From assembly GCA_945878385.1 (NCBI GenBank), contig CAMCTE010000150.1, positions 1 through 6,852 of the forward strand: 6,852 bases of DNA, written 5' to 3'. Position numbers and translations under genes: made by a program. Shown here one piece after another: positions 1 through 5,971 of this stretch; within the stretch, counting starts at the first letter, position 1; each line of letters opens with the position of its first letter. Below the pieces are notes generated by a model, which was not told the origin of the DNA, searched no databases, and saw only the letters and a program-made list of their open reading frames with translations. The stretch comes from Azohydromonas lata NBRC 102462. GTDB taxonomy: Bacteria > Pseudomonadota > Gammaproteobacteria > Burkholderiales > Burkholderiaceae_C.

Positions 1-369
1 ATCTTCGATTCCACCGACAGCTCCATCGACGGCGGCAACGGCGTGGATGTGCTGCGTGTGGAAACCGGCCAGCTCAACCTGGTGGCCGGCACTGCGGTTC
101 GCAACATCGAAACCATCAACCTGGGCAAGGGTGATGGGCGCAACACTGCAGTGATCAGTTCGGCAGGCCTCTTGGCCAACAACAGCCAGACCATCCTCAT
201 CGAAGGGGACCAGGAAGACGCCGTGACGCTGCAAGGCGCCACCTTCAGCGGCAATGTCCTGGTCGGTCGTCAAGCCTTCAAGGAATACCTGTTCACCATC
301 AGCGGCCAAACCTATACGGTTCGCATCGAAGACGGTGTGCCCATCACCGTGATCGGCGGCGGGGGTTGA
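1..369 (+). CDS. C-terminal fragment of an RTX/adhesin-like, probably type I secreted protein
   Basis: This frame is open from the first base to a TGA at 367-369, so only the last 122 residues of a gene that begins outside the window are visible. The fragment begins with an acidic stretch and a GGNGVD motif, which resembles one degenerate glycine/aspartate-rich calcium-binding RTX nonapeptide. A beta-strand-like region follows, with the recurring pattern L-x-L ... NIETINL ... I-x-G-D-x-x-D-V-x-L, and the protein ends in a hydrophobic strand plus four glycines. This pattern is typical of the carboxyl ends of large repeat adhesins and RTX proteins exported by type I secretion, where the uncleaved signal lies in the last 60-100 residues. 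There is no catalytic motif. The next gene starts 4 nt after this stop, so the two are probably co-transcribed. The family assignment rests on the repeat pattern only. The size and the N-terminal domains are unknown, and any other VCBS/cadherin-like surface protein remains possible. Confidence 0.62.
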   Translation: MFDSTDSSIDGGNGVDVLRVETGQLNLVAGTAVRNIETINLGKGDGRNTAVISSAGLLANNSQTILIEGDQEDAVTLQGATFSGNVLVGRQAFKEYLFTISGQTYTVRIEDGVPITVIGGGG

Positions 370-373
370 ACGG

Positions 374-1084
374 GTGCCTGAAGTTCCTGACTTCATTGAG
401 GTGATCGACGGTGCGCTGGATGCGGCGCTGTGCCAGGAGGTGATCGACACCTTCGAGCGCAGTCCGCACCGCCGCCCAGGCCGCACCGGCGGCGGCGTGG
501 ACACCACCAAGAAGGTCAGCACCGACCTGCCGATGAGCGACCATCCGCAGTACCGCGACCTCATTGGGCGCATCAGCGCGGCCACTTCGCGCCACCTGGT
601 CGACTATTTCCGCCGCTACCACTTTGCGCTCATCGCGCCGTTGGCGCTCACCGTGCGCCACCCCACCACCGGCCAGCCCACTGCGCTCACCGACGACAAT
701 TGGCCGCAGCTGGGTGCCCCGCAGGCGGCCGAGTTCATGCAGACGCTCTACCGTCTGGGCGCCTTGCAGGCGCAGAAGTACGACCGCGGTCTGGGCAACT
801 ACAACTACTGGCACTGCGAGGTGTTCCCCCAGGGGCCGCACAACGAGCCGCTGCACCGCACGCTGCTGTACATGTACTACCTCAACGATGTGGCCGATGG
901 CGGTGAAACAGACTTTCATTACCAGCATCGCTCCATTCGTCCGAAGGCCGGACGCATGGTGATTGCGCCGGCGTACTTCACCCACACCCACCGGGGGCGG
1001 GTACCCGTGTCGGGTGACAAATACATCCTCACCAGTTGGGTGCTGCTGCAGCGCGCTGAAACGCTGTACGGCGCGCCGAAGTAA
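374..1084 (+). CDS. Fe(II)/2-oxoglutarate-dependent dioxygenase, prolyl 4-hydroxylase-like
   Basis: The 236-residue protein is a probable non-haem iron oxygenase that couples 2-oxoglutarate decarboxylation to hydroxylation of an unknown substrate. The conserved core is in the C-terminal half. The first iron ligands are probably H147 and E149 in the motif YWHCEVF, an HxE variant of the usual HxD. A YYLNDVADGGET segment (about 168-179) is the typical strand and turn of this fold. The distal iron histidine is H204 or H206 in AYFTHTHRG. K216, in SGDKYILTSW, sits where prolyl hydroxylases hold the lysine that binds the 2-oxoglutarate carboxylate. The roughly 130-residue N-terminal part is family-specific and I cannot assign it. 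The start is GTG at 374, with a G-rich stretch at 361-365 as a plausible ribosome site. No signal peptide is seen, so it is probably cytoplasmic. Its 4-nt spacing from the RTX-like gene suggests one transcript and perhaps a role in modifying that protein, which is inference. A small-molecule hydroxylase is the alternative. Confidence 0.82.
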   Translation: MPEVPDFIEVIDGALDAALCQEVIDTFERSPHRRPGRTGGGVDTTKKVSTDLPMSDHPQYRDLIGRISAATSRHLVDYFRRYHFALIAPLALTVRHPTTGQPTALTDDNWPQLGAPQAAEFMQTLYRLGALQAQKYDRGLGNYNYWHCEVFPQGPHNEPLHRTLLYMYYLNDVADGGETDFHYQHRSIRPKAGRMVIAPAYFTHTHRGRVPVSGDKYILTSWVLLQRAETLYGAPK

Positions 1085-1094
1085 GGGCGAATCG

Positions 1095-1119
1095 CCGGCC
1101 GCTACCGGCCGCTACCGGC
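1095..1119. repeat. 10-bp tandem repeat with hairpin potential between convergent genes
   Basis: The unit CCGGCCGCTA occurs twice in direct succession, followed by a partial third copy (CCGGC). Within it, positions 1096-1111 form CGGCCG-CTAC-CGGCCG, a perfect 6-bp GC stem with a 4-nt loop on either strand. It lies 11 bases after the dioxygenase stop and 40 bases beyond the pcaG stop, where converging transcripts would end. No T-run follows on either strand, so it is not a canonical intrinsic terminator. It could still stall polymerase or protect a 3' end, or be a simple slippage product. Confidence 0.5.
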
Positions 1120-1145
1120 AGGTACGGGCTGCGGCGGGCGATTTT

Positions 1146-1157
1146 GGCGGCGCCGCC
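1146..1157. repeat. 12-bp perfect GC palindrome just beyond the pcaG stop
   Basis: GGCGGCGCCGCC is its own reverse complement and is preceded on the plus strand by ATTTT. It abuts the 3' end of pcaG on the minus strand. As RNA it could form only a 4-bp stem with a 4-nt loop. The adjacent T-run is on the wrong side for a plus-strand terminator and reads as A on the minus strand. No function is assigned. Confidence 0.35.
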
Positions 1158-1158
1158 T

Positions 1159-1833
1159 TCAGATATCGAAGAACACGGTTTCCTGCGCTGCATGGGCATG
1201 CTGCAGGTGGATATCCAGGCGGTACACCACCTGCCCATCGCGTTCCTCGCGCCGGGCCATCAAGGTGCGGCGGCGCACTTCCCATTCGATGCTGTTGAGC
1301 ACCGGGTCCTGCGCGTTGGCAGTGGGCTCGTCATCGAAATACAGCCGCGTGTGCAGGCCCAGGTTGAGGCCGCGCGCAAACAGCACCAGTGCAATATGCG
1401 GGGCTTGCATCGCACCGCCCGCGCCCGCCACAGCGCCCGGTTTGAGTGTGTTGAAGCGCCACAGGCCGGTCTCGAAATCGGCGCCCGTGCGCGCCCAGCC
1501 GCGGAAGTCCGAAGGCGCCGGGTCGGCCGGGTGGGCGTAGTGCCCTTGCGCGTCGGCTTGCCACAGTTCCACCAGCAGGTCGCGCACCGGTGTGCCCGAG
1601 CCGTCGTACACCACGCCCTCGAGGGCGATGTGGCCCGGTTGTCCTGGCGCCACCAGCGTGTTGCCGAAGGTTCGATCGAAGATCTCGAAGCCCGCCTGCT
1701 GCGGCGCCAGGCCGATGTGCACATAGGGCCCGCCGGTCTGAGAGGCGGTTTCCTTCAGCCGTGTGATGGTGCGGGTGGCGGCCGTGTGGTGCATGGAGCT
1801 GTCGTCGACGTTTCTGTTCATGTGCCCGCCCAT
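1159..1833 (-). CDS. pcaG: protocatechuate 3,4-dioxygenase, alpha subunit
   Basis: This is the alpha subunit of the intradiol ring-cleavage enzyme that opens protocatechuate to 3-carboxy-cis,cis-muconate in the beta-ketoadipate pathway; the enzyme is an (alpha-beta)n oligomer in the cytoplasm. The protein carries the alpha-subunit signature SQTGGPYVHIGL (31-42), including T33 and Y37, which match active-site residues of the Pseudomonas alpha chain. It also has VRDLLVELWQADAQG (83-97), a GWARTGADFETG segment, APHIALVLFARG (144-155) with R154, LHTRLYFDDE (160-169) and a C-terminal ETVFFDI. Iron ligands are absent, as expected, because they belong to the beta subunit. At 224 residues from this ATG it is longer than the roughly 200-residue Pseudomonas protein; the extra length is mainly a divergent N-terminus. 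ATG codons at residues 5 and 14 are alternative starts. I kept the first because GAGGGG precedes it at a workable distance and it begins only 2 nt after the pcaH stop, suggesting translational coupling. Confidence 0.96.
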   Translation of the reverse strand: MGGHMNRNVDDSSMHHTAATRTITRLKETASQTGGPYVHIGLAPQQAGFEIFDRTFGNTLVAPGQPGHIALEGVVYDGSGTPVRDLLVELWQADAQGHYAHPADPAPSDFRGWARTGADFETGLWRFNTLKPGAVAGAGGAMQAPHIALVLFARGLNLGLHTRLYFDDEPTANAQDPVLNSIEWEVRRRTLMARREERDGQVVYRLDIHLQHAHAAQETVFFDI

Positions 1834-1835
1834 GT

Positions 1836-2579
1836 TCAGCGCCCCTCGAACCAGGTCTGCCGCCGTCCGCGCAGCACCATGTCGAAGCGGTAGCAGCGTG
1901 CGTCGAGCTCCACGAATTGGGCGCGGTCCTCCAGCGCAATCAGCCCACGAACCTGTTCCTCATCGGGAATGCCCTGCAGGATCGGACAGCCCGGAATCAG
2001 CGTGTCACCTTCGAAGTACATCTGCGTGATCAAGCGCTGCGCCCAACCGTCTCCATGCAGCGAAAAGTGGATGTGCGAGGGCCGCCAGTCGTTGATGCGA
2101 TTGCGCCAGGGGTAGGGCCCGGGCTTGATGGTGCGAAATCGGTAGTGACCGTATTCATCGGTGAGCATGCGGCCGCAGCCGCCGAAGTTCGGGTCCAGCG
2201 CGCCGATGTACTGGTCCTTCTTGTGGCGGTAGCGACCGCTGGCATTGGCCTGCCACACCTCCACCAGCGCGTTGCGCACCGGTTGGCCGAATTCATCGCG
2301 CACATAACCGTGCACCACGATGCGCTCGCCCACGGGCAGGCCTTGGCGCGCGAAGTTCAGGATCAGGTCGTTGTCCTGCGGGCCCAGCTCTGCCGCGCTG
2401 AACGAGGGTCCGGTGCGTTCGGTCAGCGTCTGCTTGATGGAGATCAACGCCTGGCGCGGCGCGCGCAGCACGCTGGTCTTGTAGCCGGGCGTGAGCGCTG
2501 GCGGGTGCAGTTCGCTGCGCCGCTGGATGAATGGCCCGAAGGCTTCTGTTGGTGTCGGCCCTGAGGTCGGCTGGTTCAT
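1836..2579 (-). CDS. pcaH: protocatechuate 3,4-dioxygenase, beta subunit
   Basis: The 247-residue beta subunit holds the catalytic Fe(III) of protocatechuate 3,4-dioxygenase. The expected ligand set is present with the same spacing as in the Pseudomonas enzyme: Y117 (GRYRHK), Y156 (KPGPYPWRN), H169 and H171 (RPSHIHF). R166, in the same loop, corresponds to the conserved active-site arginine. Other family blocks are LDPNFGGCGRMLTDE (128-142), ITQMYFEGDTLIPGCPI (184-200) and a C-terminal YRFDMVLRGRRQTWFE. The length fits the family (about 240). The frame stays open far upstream through pobA, but the start at 2579 is fixed by homology to the N-terminus and by an AGGAG at 2586-2590 with 6-nt spacing. 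It lies 17 nt downstream of pobA and 2 nt upstream of pcaG, so it is the middle gene of a pobA-pcaH-pcaG operon. It acts on the product of PobA. Confidence 0.97.
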   Translation of the reverse strand: MNQPTSGPTPTEAFGPFIQRRSELHPPALTPGYKTSVLRAPRQALISIKQTLTERTGPSFSAAELGPQDNDLILNFARQGLPVGERIVVHGYVRDEFGQPVRNALVEVWQANASGRYRHKKDQYIGALDPNFGGCGRMLTDEYGHYRFRTIKPGPYPWRNRINDWRPSHIHFSLHGDGWAQRLITQMYFEGDTLIPGCPILQGIPDEEQVRGLIALEDRAQFVELDARCYRFDMVLRGRRQTWFEGR

Positions 2580-2585
2580 GGTCTG

Positions 2586-2590
2586 CTCCT
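2586..2590 (-). promoter_or_regulatory. ribosome binding site of pcaH (decides the start)
   Basis: On the minus strand AGGAG lies 6 nt before the ATG at 2579. It falls in the 17-nt gap after the pobA stop and supports this start over the much longer open frame that continues upstream through pobA. Confidence 0.75.
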
Positions 2591-2596
2591 GCGCCG

Positions 2597-3793
2597 TCAA
2601 AACGGCAGCCCCACATAGTTTTCCGCCATGGTGGTCATGGCCGCGGGCGACTGCACCAAGTATTCCAGTTCGGCCTGCTGCAACTTGAATCCGATCGGCC
2701 CGCCGCTGAGTTCGGTCTGCTCGAACCGGTGCATCAGCGAGGTGAACCACCAGGAAAAGCGCGAGGCCTTCCACACCCGCGCCAAGCAGCGTGCCGAGTA
2801 GTCGTCGATGCCCGCGCTGCTGTGGTCGCGGTAGTGCTCGATCAGCGCGGTGCTCAGGTAGTGCACATCGCTGGCCGCCAAGTTCAGGCCCTTGGCGCCG
2901 GTCGGCGGCACGATATGGGCCGCGTCCCCAGCCAGGAACAGGCTGCCAAACCGCATCGGTTCGGCCACGAAGCTGCGCAGCGGCGCGATGCTCTTTTCGA
3001 TCGAGGGGCCCGTCACCAGTTGCGCCGCGGCCGCCGGGTCCAGGCGCGCGCGCAATTCGTCCCAGAAGCGATCGTCGCTCCACTGGTCCACGCAGTCGCT
3101 CAGGCTGCACTGAACGTAATAGCGGCTCAGACTGTGCGAGCGCATGCTGCACAGGGCGAATCCGCGCTCGTGATTCGAGTAGATCAGTTCTTCGGCCACC
3201 GGCGGGGTTCGCGACAGCACGCCCAACCAACCGAAGGGGTAGACCCGCTCATGCAGGGTCAGGGCCTTTGCGGGCACGCTGGCGCGGCACACGCCGTGAA
3301 ACCCGTCGCAGCCGGCAATGAAGTCGGCGCGAAGTTCGAAGGCAGCACCTTCGTGGTCAAAGGTCACCCGGGGATGCGCCGAGTCGAAGTCATGGACGGC
3401 CACATCCTCGCAGCCGTAGTGCGTCACCAGGCCACGCTTGCGCCGCTCGTCCATCAGGTCGCGCGTCACTTCGGTCTGCCCGTACACCACCACCCGCTTG
3501 CCGCCGGTCAGGCCCTGCAGGTCGATCCGGTGTCGTTGCCCGCCGAAGCACAGCTCAAAGCCCTCATGCGGCAGGCCTTCGCGGTGCAGGCGCTGCCCCA
3601 CCCCGGCGCGCTCCAGCAGTTCCACCGTGCCCTGTTCCAGCACACCGGCCCGGATGCGGCTCAGCACGTAGTCGGGGCTGCGCTGCTCAATGATGACCGC
3701 ATCCACCCCGGCCTGGGCCAGCAGGGCGCCCAGCAGCAGGCCGGAGGGGCCGGCGCCGACGATGGCCACCTGGGTTCTGATGGTCGTGCTCAT
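2597..3793 (-). CDS. pobA: 4-hydroxybenzoate 3-monooxygenase (FAD, NAD(P)H)
   Basis: This flavoprotein hydroxylates 4-hydroxybenzoate to protocatechuate using O2 and NAD(P)H. It is the first gene of the operon and supplies the substrate of PcaHG. The 398-residue chain aligns along its full length with the 394-residue Pseudomonas enzyme. The N-terminal dinucleotide fold is GAGPSG (13-18). RIRAGVLEQG (46-55) covers the arginines that contact FAD and NADPH. A CDG motif at 162-164 (FIAGCDGFHG) is characteristic of class A flavin monooxygenases. The substrate site shows Y205, S216, R218 and Y226. GDAAHIVPPTGAKGLNLAASD (289-309) binds the FAD ribose, and Y393, near the C-terminus (AENYVGLPF), matches the second active-site tyrosine. 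The start at 3793 is favoured over an upstream extension because of a strong GGGAGGA ribosome site and because homology begins here. The protein is cytoplasmic. No PobR-type regulator gene is visible in the window. Confidence 0.98.
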   Translation of the reverse strand: MSTTIRTQVAIVGAGPSGLLLGALLAQAGVDAVIIEQRSPDYVLSRIRAGVLEQGTVELLERAGVGQRLHREGLPHEGFELCFGGQRHRIDLQGLTGGKRVVVYGQTEVTRDLMDERRKRGLVTHYGCEDVAVHDFDSAHPRVTFDHEGAAFELRADFIAGCDGFHGVCRASVPAKALTLHERVYPFGWLGVLSRTPPVAEELIYSNHERGFALCSMRSHSLSRYYVQCSLSDCVDQWSDDRFWDELRARLDPAAAAQLVTGPSIEKSIAPLRSFVAEPMRFGSLFLAGDAAHIVPPTGAKGLNLAASDVHYLSTALIEHYRDHSSAGIDDYSARCLARVWKASRFSWWFTSLMHRFEQTELSGGPIGFKLQQAELEYLVQSPAAMTTMAENYVGLPF

Positions 3794-3796
3794 GAT

Positions 3797-3803
3797 TCCT
3801 CCC
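3797..3803 (-). promoter_or_regulatory. strong ribosome binding site of pobA
   Basis: The minus strand reads GGGAGGA then ATC and the ATG at 3793. This near-consensus site fixes the start and rules out the 44-codon upstream extension of the frame. Its first base is also the last base of a hairpin stem. Confidence 0.8.
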
Positions 3804-3818
3804 TGCGCTGCGGCGCAG
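3803..3818 (-). promoter_or_regulatory. small hairpin abutting the pobA ribosome binding site
   Basis: CTGCGC and GCGCAG are perfect inverted repeats separated by 4 nt, giving a 6-bp stem in the pobA leader whose 3' arm ends at the first base of the Shine-Dalgarno sequence. It could modulate ribosome access or mRNA stability. In DNA this rich in GC a 6-bp stem can also arise by chance. Confidence 0.35.
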
Positions 3819-3925
3819 GTGCATGCGTTGGTCTCCCCGGGCACCAGTATGCCAACAAGCCTGCACTGTTCCGCTGCGGCTTCGCGCCGGGGGCAAGCCA
3901 CCCGTTTTCCCCAACTCCGCACCAA

Positions 3926-3948
3926 AGCCCCCCTTGCCTCGGGGTGCT
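3926..3948. repeat. imperfect inverted repeat upstream of fadD
   Basis: AGC-C-CCCC pairs with GGGG-T-GCT around a 7-nt loop (TTGCCTC), giving a 7-bp stem with one mismatch. It sits 72 bases before the fadD start, just before an AT-rich patch. It could be an operator or an RNA hairpin; no regulator family is recognised. Confidence 0.3.
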
Positions 3949-4019
3949 CCTCTAATTTGTAGGCCTGGGGTGTAGCAGAATCCGCGCCACCTGACTCATA
4001 CCTGACGGAGACCTACCCC

Positions 4020-5687
4020 ATGACCGCTCGACCCTGGCTTTCGCAGTACCCGGCCGGCGTCCCCCACGAGATCGACACCCAGGCGTTCTCGTCCATCGGC
4101 GACCTGTTCACCCAAAGCGTGGCCCAGTACGGCCCTCGCACGGCCTACATCAACATGGACAAGGCCATCACCTACGGTGAACTCGACAGGCTCTCGGCCC
4201 AGTTCGGCGCCTATCTCCAGTCCGTGCTGCAGCTGCCCCAGGGCGCCCGCGTGGCCCTGATGATGCCCAACCTGCTGCAGTACCCGGTGGCCCTGTTCGG
4301 CGTGTTGCGCGCGGGTTATGTGGTGGTCAACTGCAACCCGCTGTACACCGAGCGTGAACTTGAGCATCAGCTCAAGGATTCGGGCGCCCAGGCCATCGTC
4401 ATCATCGAGAACTTCGCCGGCGTGCTCGATAAGGTCATCGCCAAGACGCCGGTCAAACATGTCGTCTCCACGCAAATCGGCGACATGCTTGACTTCCCCA
4501 AGCGCCTGATCGTCAACACGGTGGTCAAGCATGTGAAGAAGATGGTGCCACCCTTCAACCTGCCGCAGGCGGTGAAGTTCCGCGACGCGCTGGCGCAAGG
4601 CTCGGGCCATGCCCTCAAACCGGTGAAGACCTCGCTGGAAGACTTGGCCTTCCTGCAATACACCGGCGGCACCACGGGTGTGTCCAAGGGCGCCATGCTC
4701 ACCCACGGCAACATCGTGGCCAATCTGCAGCAGGCCCACGCCTGGCTGGCGCCCTTCCTCAAAGGCGGGCAGCAGGAGATCATCGTCACGGCCTTGCCGC
4801 TGTATCACATCTTTGCGCTCACCGCGAACTGCCTGACCTTCTTCAAGATCGGTGCGGCCAATGTGCTGATCACCAACCCGCGCGACATCCCGGGCTTCGT
4901 CAAGGAACTCGGCAAGCACCGCATGACCGCCATCACGGGGGTGAACACGCTGTTCAACGCGCTGGTCAACAACCCGGAATTCAGCAAGCTCGATTTCTCT
5001 ACCCTGCATGTGACCCTGGGCGGCGGCATGGCGGTGCAGCGCGCGGTGGCCGAAAAGTGGAAGGCCATCACCGGCACCACGCTGGTGGAAGCCTACGGCC
5101 TGACTGAAACCTCGCCGGCGGCCACCATCAACCCGATGGACCTCAAGGAATACAACGGCTGTATTGGCCTGCCCGTGCCCTCCACCGATGTGCGCGTGTT
5201 CGATGACGACGGCAACGAAGTGGCCCAGGGTCAGCCAGGAGAGTTGTGCGTCTTCGGCCCGCAGGTGATGAAGGGCTATTGGCAGCGCCCCGAGGAAACC
5301 GCCAAGGTCATCATGCCCAACGGTTATCTGCGCACCGGTGATGTGGCCATCATGGACGAGCAGGGCTACTTCAAGATCGTCGACCGCAAGAAGGACATGA
5401 TCCTGGTCAGCGGCTTCAATGTGTACCCCAACGAGATCGAAGACGTGGCGGCCATGCACCCTGGCGTGCTTGAGGCTGCTGCCGTGGGCGTACCGGACGA
5501 GAAGTCGGGCGAGGCGGTCAAGCTGTTCATCGTCAAGAAAGACCCGGCACTGACCGCCGAGGCGCTGGTGGAGCACTGCCGTGCCAACCTCACCGGCTAC
5601 AAGGTGCCCAGAACCATCGTATTCAAGAACGAATTGCCCAAAACCAACGTGGGCAAGATTCTGCGGCGCGAATTGCGCGACGTCTGA
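4020..5687 (+). CDS. fadD: long-chain fatty acid--CoA ligase
   Basis: The 555-residue enzyme is an ATP-dependent acyl-CoA synthetase. It adenylates a long-chain fatty acid and transfers the acyl group to CoA, feeding beta-oxidation or lipid synthesis at the inner face of the membrane. The length is close to E. coli FadD (561). All adenylate-forming motifs are present in order: the P-loop YTGGTTGVSKGAMLTHG (214-230), ALPLYHIFAL (258-267), the A5 motif EAYGLTETSP (357-366), the A7 motif YLRTGDVAIMDEQGYF (436-451), the hinge and A8 region DRKKDMILVSGFNVYPNEIE (455-474), and the catalytic lysine K546 in KTNVGKILRREL. There is no signal peptide. The ATG at 4020 follows GGAG at 4007-4010 with 9-nt spacing. 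The stop overlaps the start of the next gene by one base (TGATG), so the two are probably translationally coupled. The sequence looks like true FadD, but substrate chain length cannot be read from it, and a medium-chain or aromatic acyl-CoA ligase is less likely. Confidence 0.95.
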   Translation: MTARPWLSQYPAGVPHEIDTQAFSSIGDLFTQSVAQYGPRTAYINMDKAITYGELDRLSAQFGAYLQSVLQLPQGARVALMMPNLLQYPVALFGVLRAGYVVVNCNPLYTERELEHQLKDSGAQAIVIIENFAGVLDKVIAKTPVKHVVSTQIGDMLDFPKRLIVNTVVKHVKKMVPPFNLPQAVKFRDALAQGSGHALKPVKTSLEDLAFLQYTGGTTGVSKGAMLTHGNIVANLQQAHAWLAPFLKGGQQEIIVTALPLYHIFALTANCLTFFKIGAANVLITNPRDIPGFVKELGKHRMTAITGVNTLFNALVNNPEFSKLDFSTLHVTLGGGMAVQRAVAEKWKAITGTTLVEAYGLTETSPAATINPMDLKEYNGCIGLPVPSTDVRVFDDDGNEVAQGQPGELCVFGPQVMKGYWQRPEETAKVIMPNGYLRTGDVAIMDEQGYFKIVDRKKDMILVSGFNVYPNEIEDVAAMHPGVLEAAAVGVPDEKSGEAVKLFIVKKDPALTAEALVEHCRANLTGYKVPRTIVFKNELPKTNVGKILRRELRDV

Positions 5688-5971
5688 TGGCCGGCATTTC
5701 CATCAGCCGCCACCACGGCACCACGGTGAAGAAAGCCAAGGAGGCGGTGGAGTCCATCGCCTCCGAATTGGCTCAGGAATTCGACATCACCTACGAGTGG
5801 GAGGGCTCGGTGCTGCACTTTCGCCGCGCCGGGGTGGACGGCACGATGACGGTGGGCAAGAAGGCGCTGGAGATCGAGGCTGAACTCGGCTTCCTGGTCA
5901 GCATGCTCAAGCCCAAGATCGAGCGGGAAATCCACCGCTTCTGCGACGAGCAGTTCGGGCCTGAGGCCTGA
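5687..5971 (+). CDS. polyhydroxyalkanoic acid system family protein (PHA granule-associated type)
   Basis: The 94-residue protein resembles the small polyhydroxyalkanoic acid system family (PHA_gran_rgn type). Visible features are an N-terminal ISISRHHGTT strand, an amphipathic helix KKAKEAVESIASELAQEF (15-32), a central strand pair YEWEGSVLHFRRAGVDGTM (36-54), and a C-terminal LGFLVSMLKPKIEREIHRFCDEQF region (67-90). Members are found near PHA synthesis genes and are thought to associate with storage granules, but their molecular role is poorly defined. There is no catalytic motif, signal peptide or membrane segment. The ATG shares one base with the fadD stop, and I see no strong ribosome site of its own, so translation probably depends on ribosomes finishing fadD. 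The placement next to acyl-CoA synthesis, an acyl-CoA-binding protein and a WS/DGAT fits a storage-lipid role. The family call is from recall of the sequence pattern. Confidence 0.8.
   Translation: MAGISISRHHGTTVKKAKEAVESIASELAQEFDITYEWEGSVLHFRRAGVDGTMTVGKKALEIEAELGFLVSMLKPKIEREIHRFCDEQFGPEA

Larger units (their letters stand above)
3794..4019. promoter_or_regulatory. divergent control region between pobA and fadD
   Basis: These 226 bases separate the start codons of the minus-strand pobA operon and the plus-strand fadD gene and hold no credible gene. Both operons must be transcribed from here unless fadD has a promoter elsewhere. I found no pair of -35/-10 boxes with good matches and correct spacing on either strand, so no promoter position is given. 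Visible elements are the hairpin next to the pobA ribosome site, an imperfect dyad at 3926-3948, and a relatively AT-rich patch around 3951-3962 in otherwise GC-rich DNA. A binding site for a PobR/PobC-type activator would be expected here from family knowledge, but I cannot recognise one. Confidence 0.5.

Noticed and set aside
1146..1157. GGCGGCGCCGCC palindrome as an intrinsic terminator
   Set aside because: The T-run lies before it on the plus strand, not after, and on the minus strand reads as A; the RNA stem would be only 4 bp.
1144..1893. A 249-codon plus-strand frame antisense to pcaG
   Set aside because: It covers a clear pcaG and the pcaH 3' end in reverse, with biased Arg/Val/Ala composition and no recognisable domain.
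1836..3230. A 464-codon minus-strand frame continuing from pcaH upstream through pobA
   Set aside because: Only the last 247 codons match PcaH. The upstream part is out of frame with pobA, has low-complexity Arg/Ala/Gly-rich translation, and pcaH has its own ribosome site at 2586-2590.
3794..3925. A 44-codon N-terminal extension of PobA
   Set aside because: The extension does not resemble any PobA N-terminus, is Cys/Arg-rich, and a strong ribosome site precedes the ATG at 3793.
2531..3955. A 474-codon plus-strand frame antisense to pobA
   Set aside because: It is a composition artefact: it spans pobA, the pobA-pcaH junction and the control region, and resembles no family I know.
3934..3962. 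TTGCCT and nearby TAATTT/TTGTAG as a sigma-70 promoter for fadD
   Set aside because: The spacings (13 nt, or 17 nt to a poor -10) do not combine with acceptable box matches, so calling a promoter would be guesswork.
3996..5576. A 526-codon minus-strand frame antisense to fadD
   Set aside because: Its His/Val/Gly-rich translation is the typical mirror of a GC-rich coding strand. FadD on the other strand has all family motifs, and no ribosome site or homology supports the antisense frame.
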